The notes under the pieces were generated by a model. It had not been told where the DNA came from. It searched no databases and was given only the letters and a program-made list of their open reading frames with translations. From CAZAJT01 sp964485585 (GTDB lineage Bacteria > Patescibacteriota > Microgenomatia > UBA1406 > GWC2-37-13), in NCBI GenBank assembly GCA_964485585.1, contig CAZAJT010000046.1, forward strand, positions 1 to 7,105: 7,105 nucleotides of DNA, given 5' to 3'. A program made the position numbers and the translations under genes. This document shows positions 1 to 5,520 of this stretch, one piece after another (the stretch's first letter is position 1; every line of letters starts with the position of its first letter).

Positions 1-699
1 CAGCAGATGCAGGGAGAGGTACTCGAGCTTGAACTCGAGAAACTCCTGAAACAGGAGTTCCCGTATGATGAGATAAAGGAGGTACCAAAGGGGGTAAATG
101 GCGCCGATCTTATTCACGTTGTCAAAAATAGTTATGGTAAAGTGGTTGGCAGTATTGCCTGGGAGTTTAAGAGGACCAAAGCATGGAGCAACGAATGGGT
201 TACGAAACTCAAAGATGATCAGCGGTTGGTGAAGGCAGATGTTGGGGTACTCATCACCCAGGTGCTTCCCCCAACAGTCCAATCATTCGGGATGCATGAG
301 GGCGTGTGGGTGGGAGAGTTCGGGTGTATGATCGGTCTTGCCGCGGTGCTTCGATCCGGGATGCTGAGAGTGGCGATGATTAGATCTGCCGTTGAGGGAA
401 ATAACGAAAAAAAAGATATCCTGTGGAACTACCTGACGAGCGCTCAGTTTACCAACAGAATGCAGGCTATTGCCGATGTCTATGCGTCAATGCGTGACGA
501 TCTTGAGAAAGAAAAGACGTTTTTTAAGAAAAAATGGGCAAAACAGGAGATGAGCATTCAAAAAATCACCGACAGCATTTATGAAATGCATGGAGAACTC
601 GAGGGAATCATGGGAAAAGAACTTGCGGAGATCAAAGGACTGGAGATGTTACCAGATGGAAAAGGGGATACAGAAAGTACTCTCTTTGAGACGAACTGA
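1..699 (+). CDS. DUF2130 family protein, C-terminal part (5' truncated by the window)
   Basis: The reading frame is open from the first base (two Gln codons before the first ATG at 7), so this is the end of a longer gene and not a gene starting at 7. The visible part matches the conserved C-terminal domain of DUF2130 proteins: LQGEVLELELE-like start, a VPKGVNGAD segment, WEFKRTKAWS, KLKDDQR, then a coiled, charged tail. DUF2130 proteins normally carry a long N-terminal coiled coil, which would lie upstream. Counting from the ATG at 7, Asp34 in GAD plus Glu53-x-Lys55 in the WEFK strand are spaced like a PD-(D/E)xK nuclease core, so a DNA-cleaving or DNA-binding role is possible; that is inference, and the family function is not established as far as I know. 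The gene ends in tandem stops TGA-TAA (697-702). Fully cytoplasmic; no membrane segment seen. Confidence 0.9.
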   Translation, partial: QQMQGEVLELELEKLLKQEFPYDEIKEVPKGVNGADLIHVVKNSYGKVVGSIAWEFKRTKAWSNEWVTKLKDDQRLVKADVGVLITQVLPPTVQSFGMHEGVWVGEFGCMIGLAAVLRSGMLRVAMIRSAVEGNNEKKDILWNYLTSAQFTNRMQAIADVYASMRDDLEKEKTFFKKKWAKQEMSIQKITDSIYEMHGELEGIMGKELAEIKGLEMLPDGKGDTESTLFETN

Positions 700-703
700 T
701 AAG

Positions 704-745
704 AGATTCTGGATGCCACCGCCTTGGCGGGAGACTCCAGAATCT
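704..745. repeat. Perfect-armed intergenic palindrome (REP-like)
   Basis: Arms AGATTCTGGA (704-713) and TCCAGAATCT (736-745) are exact reverse complements. Inside lies a second small hairpin, CCGCC (719-723) / GGCGG (726-730). It starts 4 bp after the DUF2130 stop codon. No T run follows on the plus strand, so it is not a classic intrinsic terminator. The layout (TTCTGG outer arms around a GC-rich core) resembles dispersed REP-type palindromes. It may stop or stabilise the upstream transcript. Confidence 0.75.
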
Positions 746-760
746 ACTATGTATTAACCT

Positions 761-1350
761 ATGCATTCATTCATGCTTTATATTTCCCGTTTCGTACTGA
801 TTATTCCGGCACTGGTAATTATTATCGGTGTTGTTTTGGCGGTTGAAAAACGAATCAAAGGAGTGACCAGTACTCCAATAAGACAACCAATGACTCCTTC
901 ACCAGCAAAGGTGAGTCCTTCAGCAGTAGTGGGTTCTTCATCCATTTCTCTTGACCTAACTGGGCCCTGGATCTGNNNNNNNNNNNNNNNNNNNNNNNNN
1001 NNNAGAACAAGAATATATTAGTACAAAAAAAGGAGGGCAAAACATCTCAGAGCTATTTACTAAAAGAGGATTGTCTCTATATATGGAGCGTAGGGACTCA
1101 AGGAACAAAAATGTGTGGCATGAAACAGTATATTACTCTCTATGAAAATCTCTCAACATTCGGGTTAGGCAACATAAACATATTGATTGACCAATTGTTT
1201 AAAGATAAAACGAAGAGTCAGTACCAATCACTCGTTGAGGAAGTAATAAAAACATGTAAAAAGACGACGAGTATAAATGATGAAAATTTTATCCTTCCGA
1301 AAGGAGTTAAGTTTACAGAACAACCGATCTCCCACTATTTGAGTCAGTAA
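761..1350 (+). CDS. Membrane-anchored extracytoplasmic protein, unknown function (interrupted by assembly gap)
   Basis: Two open segments flank the 28 N at 976-1003 and are best read as one gene. The first 71 codons from ATG 761 give a short N-terminus, one hydrophobic helix (about residues 8-28), a basic stretch, then a Ser/Thr/Pro-rich linker ending in LDLTGPWI and probably Cys (codon TGN). The second part, open from the gap edge to TAA at 1348-1350 (114 codons), continues with LLKEDCLYIW, CGMKQY and a C-terminal ILPKGVKF. This looks like a small extracellular domain with conserved cysteines (LxGPxxC, DCLY, CG) tethered by an uncleaved signal anchor. The frames on either side differ, so the true gap length must be 2 mod 3 and not 28; a real frameshift cannot be excluded. 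I do not recognise a named family. No Shine-Dalgarno is seen; a TATGTA lies 7 nt before the ATG. Confidence 0.7.
976..1003. other. Assembly gap (28 N)
   Basis: Unknown bases, presumably an estimated-size scaffold gap. It falls inside the coding region at 761-1350; reading-frame continuity requires a true length of 2 mod 3. Confidence 0.98.
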
Positions 1351-1361
1351 TATTGTCGTGG

Positions 1362-1375
1362 CGGCATAAAAAAGA
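1362..1375 (-). terminator. Probable 5S terminator: U run right after helix I
   Basis: Directly after the 3' arm of 5S helix I (minus strand) come two bases and then six T (1373-1368), followed by ATGCC. No separate hairpin precedes the T run, so the GC-rich helix I itself would have to act as the terminator stem, or the U run stops transcription with processing afterwards. Confidence 0.45.
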
Positions 1376-1493
1376 CCCGGCTACGACCTACGTTCCCCAG
1401 CTGCGATTTGCAGTGAGTATCATCGGCGCTGATTTGTTTCACTTCCTTGTTCGGGATGGAAAAGGGTGGTTCCAAATCGCTCAGGTAACCGGG
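1376..1493 (-). rRNA. rrf: 5S ribosomal RNA (solitary)
   Basis: Read on the minus strand, the segment has the 5S hallmarks. The 5' arm CCCGGTTAC (1493-1485) pairs with the 3' arm GTAGCCGGG (1384-1376) to form a 9-bp helix I with one G-U. In between lie the conserved CCATCCCGAAC loop, GGAAGTGAAAC, GCGCCGATGATACT, and the GGGGAACGTAGG segment of helix IV/loop E. Length is 118 nt, normal for bacterial 5S. No 23S sequence lies upstream (toward higher coordinates), where a promoter and then a divergent protein gene are found. The gene is therefore separated from the rest of an rRNA operon, at least locally. It is convergent with the protein gene that ends at 1350. Open frames across this stretch are not genes. 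Confidence 0.96.
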
Positions 1494-1500
1494 AGCTATC

Positions 1501-1529
1501 ATTATATAAAATAGTGCTAAAAAATACAA
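1501..1529 (-). promoter_or_regulatory. 5S rRNA promoter (-35 TTGTAT, 17-bp spacer, -10 TATAAT)
   Basis: On the minus strand, TTGTAT (1529-1524), a 17-bp AT-rich spacer and a perfect TATAAT (1506-1501) stand 7 nt before the first base of helix I (1493). Spacer and start distance fit a sigma-70 type promoter whose start site is at or next to the mature 5S 5' end, so little or no 5' trimming would be needed. Confidence 0.85.
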
Positions 1530-1540
1530 GCCTTTTGCAA

Positions 1541-1572
1541 ACGCTTAAGCGCTTAGCGCCAGCGCTTGGCGT
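1541..1572. repeat. GCGCTT-family degenerate palindrome, copy 1
   Basis: Imperfect hairpin: ACGCTTAAGCGC (1541-1552) against GCGCTTGGCGT (1562-1572), with a GCGCC-containing loop. It lies between the divergent 5S and bPH2 promoters, just upstream of the 5S -35 box. Related sequences occur at 4163-4190, 5349-5375 and 5494-5520. Confidence 0.6.
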
Positions 1573-1594
1573 ATCACTATCGATTTGTGTTGTA

Positions 1595-1600
1595 TATAAT
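1595..1600 (+). promoter_or_regulatory. -10 box of a probable leaderless promoter for the bPH2 operon
   Basis: A perfect TATAAT is followed by exactly 7 nt and then ATG 1608. This is the same distance that separates the 5S -10 from the 5S start, so transcription should begin at the A of the start codon. No convincing -35 is visible, although an upstream TG (1591-1592) lies near the extended -10 position. Confidence 0.7.
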
Positions 1601-1607
1601 GATACCT

Positions 1608-2156
1608 ATGGACCTGACTCGTCGCATCAGTCGTCATCTGAACAGCTTCTTACTGAATCCTTCTGTATCCTTTGAGACTCAGCATAAAGACGAAAAAGTT
1701 ATCCTCCTTCTTCGGGCGCATCCCATAACACAAGTTCCATGGATTTTTAACTCTCTTGTCCTTATGATCCTTCTGGTTGTGATTAACTATTTTGCACGGC
1801 CTTACCTGAACACCAATCAGCTGTTATTTTTGATTTTAGCTGGCGGCGTATTTATCTTTAGTTATATTTGGTTTAACTTTCTTAACTGGTTCTTTAATGT
1901 TGGGATAGTGACGAACGAACGGATAGTCGATATCGATTTCAGCAATGTATTATACAAAGAAGTCAGTTCAGCCCGTTTAGAAAATATAGAAGATATTACC
2001 TCCAGAAGTGCCGGATACTTTGGTGCATTATTTGATTACGGGAATGTATTTCTTCAAACTGCCGGAAATATGGTAAATCTTGAGTTTATCAGCATTCCAA
2101 ATCCATCTGAAGTAGTAGCGATTATTAACCAGTTACAGCCGAAAAAAAAGCCATGA
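1608..2156 (+). CDS. bPH2 (DUF304/YdbS-like) PH-domain membrane protein
   Basis: 182 aa. A charged N-terminus with a KDEKVILLLRAHP motif precedes two membrane helices (about residues 45-63 and 70-90). A bacterial PH-like domain follows: VTNERIVDID, a KEVSSARLENIEDI helix/strand stretch, then GYFGALFDYGNVFLQTAG, typical of the bPH2 fold (bacterial Pleckstrin-homology, PF03703 type). The domain probably lies in the cytoplasm at the membrane; its ligand is unknown. An in-frame TTG at 1566 would extend the protein through the promoter and palindrome, so ATG 1608, 7 nt after TATAAT, is the better start. The TGA stop overlaps the next gene's ATG (ATGA, 2153-2156), which shows translational coupling. 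First gene of a three-gene operon. Confidence 0.9.
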   Translation: MDLTRRISRHLNSFLLNPSVSFETQHKDEKVILLLRAHPITQVPWIFNSLVLMILLVVINYFARPYLNTNQLLFLILAGGVFIFSYIWFNFLNWFFNVGIVTNERIVDIDFSNVLYKEVSSARLENIEDITSRSAGYFGALFDYGNVFLQTAGNMVNLEFISIPNPSEVVAIINQLQPKKKP

Positions 2157-2373
2157 ATTTTACAGATTTTTTCGCCACGCAAAATATTATTCAACTCTTT
2201 TTTAAATTGTTCAGCATTGTCTTTTCGCTGATGTACCTNNNNNNNNNNTATCAGACATGGTAGAGGGGCTTATAAAAATGATGCAAAGTAAAGAAACAGG
2301 ACTCATATTCTTTATTTCCACCTTACAGATTGTTGCAGGGGTTTTATTAGTACTATTATCTTTAGTCCTTTAG
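2153..2373 (+). CDS. Small two-helix membrane protein (interrupted by assembly gap)
   Basis: Starts at the ATG that overlaps the bPH2 stop (ATGA). The first 28 codons plus a partial one encode MNFTDFFATQN and a hydrophobic helix ending in SLMYL. After 10 N (2239-2248) an open frame gives SDMVEGLIKMMQSKETG and a second hydrophobic helix (IVAGVLLVLLSLVL) to TAG 2371-2373. The two parts are in different frames, so the true gap must be 2 mod 3 in length; ten N is probably a placeholder. Together they describe a protein of roughly 75 aa or somewhat more with two helices and a short polar loop, a type common beside bPH2 genes in CPR genomes as I recall it. The next gene starts 11 nt downstream. Function unknown. 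Confidence 0.7.
2239..2248. other. Assembly gap (10 N)
   Basis: Run of ten N inside the small membrane-protein gene; frame logic shows the true missing length is not ten. Confidence 0.98.
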
Positions 2374-2384
2374 TTGATCGGTAT

Positions 2385-4151
2385 ATGCAATACAGCATTT
2401 ATCTCAATAACGACTCCGGCTCTGGAATTGCTGACTACTATTGCGGCAAAAATATTTATCTGCTCGTTCATATTGAGGATGTACCCTTTGATGAACAAGT
2501 TTCAAACCTTATACAGCAGCTTGGAGAGTATCTGGAACAGAATCCTGTCAATCATTTGACTGATCTGGAAGAGGCAATCGAGAAAGGTATTAAAAAATAC
2601 AATCTTCCTCCGTCTCTTTCTCTTGCTGCAGGATATGTACAGGGAGAAGTTCTTTATGTGAAAACTTTGGGTAACGCGCAGATTTTCATCAAGCGGGATA
2701 AGCAGTTTGTAAAACTCATAGAGGGAGACGAAAGCGCTTCAGGTTATATGAAAGTAAGAGATATCTATGCTTTCACTACCACTCACTTTACTTCGCAGGT
2801 TTCCCCCGGTGTTCTCCAGGAAGTGCTCGCGATAAGTGGAGTTCGTACTATTAACCAGGTATTAACACCAAAAATACACAACGCTTTTAACCAAAATGTT
2901 ATTACTTTGTTTCTCGCATACCAATCTTCTTTGTCACTTACGGAACCAAGTATTCATGAATTACCACAACCCGGTCATGTTTACTCACTTCCTCAAGAAA
3001 AAACGCAGAACAAAGGATGGTTTTCTGACGCAGGAGCGTTGCGAACTTTCCTCTCCCGGATTCACAGCGGTGAAAATAAAAAAAGCACTTTTACCGTTAT
3101 AATAGTTGGCGCCATTGCCATCGTTTTGATCTGGAGTGTAGTATTGGGATATAACCGGAGATTACAAGCTCAGCACATGAAAAAAATTCAGACAGCAAGA
3201 GAGATCATAACCCAAAAACTGACACAGTCTGAAGAAGTTGCGTTTTTAAATGCATCCAGATCTCAGGCGTTGATCATTGAGGCAAAGACAGAGTTAGAAA
3301 CATTAAAGTCAATACTTGGTACTCAATATAAGAAGGAAATTGAAGATCTTGAGCAGCTTATCAAAGCGAAAGAAGAGCAGGTCGTAAGAAAAGAGGAAAA
3401 AAATGCTGAAGAGTTTTATGATCTGACCCTTGATAATAAAAAAGCAAAAGGAGATAAACTGGGAATTTCTGATGATACAATGATTATTCTTGATAAGGCA
3501 AATGGCGTGCTGTACGTCTTATCTCTTTCCAAAAAGTCTCTGGATAAACGGACAATTTCTGCGGTTCGAGCAGCCGAGCTGGTGGGAGTGTATGAGACCA
3601 ACCTTTTTTACTTTATTCCCTCAGAAGGACTTTACCAGGTCGAAGAAGAAAAGAGCGCGAAAAAGGTAATTGAATCGGATAGTGAGTGGGGTTCAATAAC
3701 AGACCTTACCCTCTTCAATAAAATGCTTGATCCGAATAAGAATCAGATATATAAATATCTTGTTGCAGAAAATGGTTACTCTTCAAAATCAGCATATTTT
3801 AAGACCAATGATGTCTCTATAACTGATGCTCATTCATTTGCTATTGATTCTTCTGTCTATGTGGGGTTGCCGGAGAGAATTCTTAAGTTTACCTCTGGTC
3901 TTATTGATGGGTTTCAAACTGAGTTTCCGGAAGAAGATGTGATGTTAAGCAAAGTAATGACTGATAAAGAGAGTGAAAAGCTCTACGCTTGGGATAAAAA
4001 GAAAGGAGTGATTTACGTACTTTCAAAGAACGGTTCATATGAGCGACAGGTAAAATCAGCTTTACTTACCAAAGCAAAAGATATAGTAACACATGGGGAG
4101 AATGCTTACTTACTGATCAGCGAAAAGATTTATCGCTTATCTCTGGAGTAA
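2385..4151 (+). CDS. PP2C-like (apparently inactive) domain, one TM helix, coiled coil and probable beta-propeller
   Basis: 588 aa, third gene of the operon, 11 nt after the small membrane protein, without a clear Shine-Dalgarno. Residues about 1-180 resemble a PPM/PP2C phosphatase fold: SLAAGYVQGEVLYVKTLGN parallels the strand pair holding the GDSR motif, and VRDIYAFTTTHF parallels the strand ending in SDG. The metal-binding Asp residues expected there are replaced (LGN, TTT), so catalysis is unlikely. Residues about 181-236 form a linker. One membrane helix lies at 237-256 (TVIIVGAIAIVLIWSVVLGY). A Lys/Glu/Gln-rich coiled coil spans about 260-345. The rest, to 588, is a series of short beta repeats (DDTMIILDKANGVLYVLS, ESEKLYAWDKKKGVIYVLS, GENAYLLISEKIYRL) like propeller blades. 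Inference: a transmembrane sensor or scaffold with a pseudo-phosphatase on one side and a propeller on the other. Orientation is unresolved. Confidence 0.85.
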   Translation: MQYSIYLNNDSGSGIADYYCGKNIYLLVHIEDVPFDEQVSNLIQQLGEYLEQNPVNHLTDLEEAIEKGIKKYNLPPSLSLAAGYVQGEVLYVKTLGNAQIFIKRDKQFVKLIEGDESASGYMKVRDIYAFTTTHFTSQVSPGVLQEVLAISGVRTINQVLTPKIHNAFNQNVITLFLAYQSSLSLTEPSIHELPQPGHVYSLPQEKTQNKGWFSDAGALRTFLSRIHSGENKKSTFTVIIVGAIAIVLIWSVVLGYNRRLQAQHMKKIQTAREIITQKLTQSEEVAFLNASRSQALIIEAKTELETLKSILGTQYKKEIEDLEQLIKAKEEQVVRKEEKNAEEFYDLTLDNKKAKGDKLGISDDTMIILDKANGVLYVLSLSKKSLDKRTISAVRAAELVGVYETNLFYFIPSEGLYQVEEEKSAKKVIESDSEWGSITDLTLFNKMLDPNKNQIYKYLVAENGYSSKSAYFKTNDVSITDAHSFAIDSSVYVGLPERILKFTSGLIDGFQTEFPEEDVMLSKVMTDKESEKLYAWDKKKGVIYVLSKNGSYERQVKSALLTKAKDIVTHGENAYLLISEKIYRLSLE

Positions 4152-4162
4152 AAGTGTTTTGC

Positions 4163-4203
4163 ACTCAGCGTTTGGCGCTATGCGTTGAGTTATTTCTATT
4201 TTA
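4163..4203 (+). terminator. Intrinsic terminator of the bPH2/PP2C-like operon (GCGCTT-family palindrome, copy 2)
   Basis: ACTCAGCG (4163-4170) pairs with CGTTGAGT (4183-4190), 8 bp with one G-U. A T-rich tail (4191-4203) follows on the plus strand, 11 bp after the stop codon. On the minus strand the hairpin is followed by GCAAAACAC and not by a T run, so it should serve the plus-strand operon better than the convergent pilin operon. The core shares GCGTTTGGCGCTATGCG with the other intergenic palindromes. Confidence 0.6.
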
Positions 4204-4620
4204 TGTTCCCGGAAGATCGGGAAGTTCTGGAGTCGCGGGATTTAAGGTAGGTAAGGTAAATATCCATCCATTTTCTGTCTTCCTAAATATTCCTAAGATA
4301 TCTCCGGTTACTGCCCCAAATATGGTGAGTGATATGACCATAAGAAGCATACCAATAAGGGCGTTCGTGATTTTTTTCTGCGCTTTTGAAACCTTTTCCT
4401 TGTCTCCTTCTGAAGATAACCAGTCAAATGCTCCCCATAATAGATATAATAGTAAAAAAAGTCCGCCAACAATGAGAGCTAGGTTAATAAGTTTTGCAAG
4501 AATTCCACCTGCTAACGCTAAAGCGCCGGCATTGCCGAGCCCCGGTTTCAAAACATCGCATAAAGGTCCCAGACATATATTTTCAGTGCTACGTACTGCA
4601 AGTAACGTTGCTGTGAACAT
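4201..4620 (-). CDS. T4SS-pilin-like two-helix membrane protein (third of operon)
   Basis: 139 aa from ATG 4620; an in-frame GTG directly before it (4623) is an alternative start. Two membrane helices (about residues 44-66 and 85-105) flank a polar loop GAFDWLSSEGDKEKVSKAQKKI. This is the layout of the T4SS_pilin family (PF18895 type): hydrophobic helix, (G)xxxWxxSxGDxxxxxxA, basic residues, second helix. The N-terminal region carries two cysteines (ICLGPLC, residues 16 and 21) that could form a disulfide outside the cell, and the C-terminus is Pro-rich (PTLNPATPELPDLP). It follows the preceding gene after 5 nt (TAA to ATG). Last gene of the minus-strand operon, converging on the operon that ends at 4151. 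Whether it builds a pilus is not shown by the sequence. Confidence 0.85.
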   Translation of the reverse strand: MFTATLLAVRSTENICLGPLCDVLKPGLGNAGALALAGGILAKLINLALIVGGLFLLLYLLWGAFDWLSSEGDKEKVSKAQKKITNALIGMLLMVISLTIFGAVTGDILGIFRKTENGWIFTLPTLNPATPELPDLPGT

Positions 4621-4625
4621 CACGG

Positions 4626-5003
4626 TTATGGTGTTAACTCATTAATAGTTTTAAAATTAGGGTTTAGGATTGCGTCCCACCTCCCAAAAGCGACAAAACC
4701 GATAAGAGCAGCAATGAGTGGTGTTAAAGTAATGATCAAGAGACCTATAACCGTATATGTCATGCGGAGGTTTGCTTCCTGTACTTTTTTGGTGTCTCCG
4801 GAGGATGTGATATACATATATCCCGCGAGTATCAGATTGAGGAGAGTATATAATCCAGCAACAATAAGAACAACGTTTAATCCTACGTTCAAAAGCTTGA
4901 CGAGTCCGGTTTGTGGGTCAGCAGCCGCAATTTGCGGTGTTCCCGGAGGAGGGGTTACTTTTCCAAAGACGTCACTGACTGAGTTTGCGCTTAAAAGTTT
5001 CAT
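4626..5003 (-). CDS. T4SS-pilin-like two-helix membrane protein (second of operon)
   Basis: 125 aa from ATG 5003, one base after the stop of the preceding gene. An in-frame TTG at 5030 would overlap that gene and add an unlikely N-terminus, so it was not used. The N-terminus MKLLSANSVSDVF leads into a Pro/Ala-rich segment (VTPPPGTPQIAAADP), then helix one (about 37-60), the diagnostic loop GYMYITSSGDTKKVQEANLR and helix two (about 83-106), ending in a polar tail. The loop matches the GGxxYxxSxGD....A signature of T4SS_pilin proteins. No canonical long signal peptide is present. Translation is probably coupled to the upstream gene. Confidence 0.87.
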   Translation of the reverse strand: MKLLSANSVSDVFGKVTPPPGTPQIAAADPQTGLVKLLNVGLNVVLIVAGLYTLLNLILAGYMYITSSGDTKKVQEANLRMTYTVIGLLIITLTPLIAALIGFVAFGRWDAILNPNFKTINELTP

Positions 5004-5004
5004 A

Positions 5005-5319
5005 TTAAAATGGTAAGTCGCCAAGATCAAATATCGTCGCTACAAGTTTGATAGCAATATAACTACCTAATACTATACCAAAACCAATAACGGCATACAA
5101 AAAGACATTCCGTGCTTTTTTCAGGTTCTCGGGGTTGCCATCGCTTCGCATATACTGGTATCCGCCATAAATAATGAGTATGGTAAAAATAAGGCCGGCT
5201 ACGAATATAAGGTTGGGGACAATGACGTTAAGAAGGGTGCCAAAATCTCCAAACCGTGCCGCGGGAAAGTTGGTAGGATTCACAAAAGGAGGATGGGTTG
5301 GTGTAGTGGCTGAAGGCAT
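5005..5319 (-). CDS. T4SS-pilin-like two-helix membrane protein (first of operon)
   Basis: 104 aa from ATG 5319. A Pro/Thr-rich N-terminus (PSATTPTHPPFVNPTNFPA) precedes helix one (about 29-51), the loop YGGYQYMRSDGNPENLKKAR and helix two (about 72-95), and the protein ends in DLGDLPF. The YGG..YxxSdGnxe....A loop is the best match of the three to the T4SS_pilin signature. Lead gene of a tightly packed minus-strand trio. A TATAAT (5336-5331) lies 11 nt upstream, which predicts a leader of only about 4 nt. No ATPase, VirB4/VirD4 or other secretion gene is in the window, so the role (pilus, DNA uptake, membrane pore, other) cannot be assigned. Confidence 0.88.
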   Translation of the reverse strand: MPSATTPTHPPFVNPTNFPAARFGDFGTLLNVIVPNLIFVAGLIFTILIIYGGYQYMRSDGNPENLKKARNVFLYAVIGFGIVLGSYIAIKLVATIFDLGDLPF

Positions 5320-5330
5320 AGTATGAGTCT

Positions 5331-5336
5331 ATTATA
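5331..5336 (-). promoter_or_regulatory. -10 box for the pilin-like operon
   Basis: TATAAT on the minus strand, 11 nt before ATG 5319. With the 7-nt start distance seen at the 5S gene, transcription would start about 4 nt before the ATG. A TTGACG (5354-5349) lies upstream, but the spacer of 12 bp is too short for a normal -35. Confidence 0.55.
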
Positions 5337-5348
5337 TGGAAAACAGTA

Positions 5349-5375
5349 CGTCAAGCGCGAAGCGCTATGCGTTCA
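5349..5375. repeat. GCGCTT-family degenerate palindrome, copy 3
   Basis: Contains the mini-hairpin AGCGC-GAA-GCGCT (5354-5366) and continues into ATGCGTT. It forms part of the left arm of the larger inverted repeat at 5348-5526. Confidence 0.5.
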
Positions 5376-5390
5376 TAGTCCACAATGGTC

Positions 5391-5466
5391 ATATGGTTAA
5401 ATGGTTACATTGCTACATGGTTACCATGGTTTAATAGGTGTGGAACCATTGAGCCATTGAACCATA
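5391..5466. repeat. Period-8 degenerate repeats in inverted arms
   Basis: Left side, in register: ATATGGTT, AAATGGTT, ACATTGCT, ACATGGTT, ACCATGGT (5391-5430). Right side, inverted: GAACCATT, GAGCCATT, GAACCATA (5443-5466). The unit is close to AATGGTTN. Too short and too variable for a CRISPR array; better described as a decayed microsatellite folded into a palindrome. Confidence 0.6.
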
Positions 5467-5493
5467 TAACGTATGTATTGGGTATTTACTGTG

Positions 5494-5520
5494 AACGCCA
5501 AGCGCTCTACGCTTAACGTT
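5494..5520. repeat. GCGCTT-family degenerate palindrome, copy 4
   Basis: AACGCCAAGCG (5494-5504) pairs with CGCTTAACGTT (5510-5520) through 9 pairs around a 2x2 internal loop, with a 5-nt loop. It lies just upstream of the Fic promoter and inside the right arm of the larger inverted repeat. Confidence 0.55.

Noticed and set aside
855..1040. Minus-strand frame across the 28-N gap
   Set aside because: Depends on reading through unknown bases and is antisense to a better-supported gene.
1344..1529. Minus-strand open frame
   Set aside because: Lies over the 5S rRNA gene and its promoter; the RNA gene explains the sequence fully.
1566..1607. TTG-initiated extension of the bPH2 protein
   Set aside because: The extension translates the palindrome and the TATAAT box; ATG 1608 fits the promoter and family start better.
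1466..1675. Plus-strand open frame from the 5S region into the bPH2 gene
   Set aside because: Covers the 5S 5' end, both promoters and a palindrome, and overlaps the bPH2 gene out of frame.
2896..3102. Short plus-strand frame within the 588-aa gene
   Set aside because: Out-of-frame shadow; the main frame has clear domain structure throughout.
4154..4645. Plus-strand open frame of 163 codons
   Set aside because: Antisense to a clear T4SS-pilin-like gene, crosses the terminator hairpin, and its protein lacks domain-like features.
4714..5016. Plus-strand open frame of 100 codons
   Set aside because: Antisense shadow of the second pilin-like gene; no recognisable protein features.
5004..5030. 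TTG-initiated extension of the second pilin-like protein
   Set aside because: Overlaps the preceding gene; ATG 5003 one base after its stop gives a normal coupled start.
5391..5466. Possible CRISPR array
   Set aside because: Units are 8 bp and contiguous with no spacers, and orientation flips between arms.
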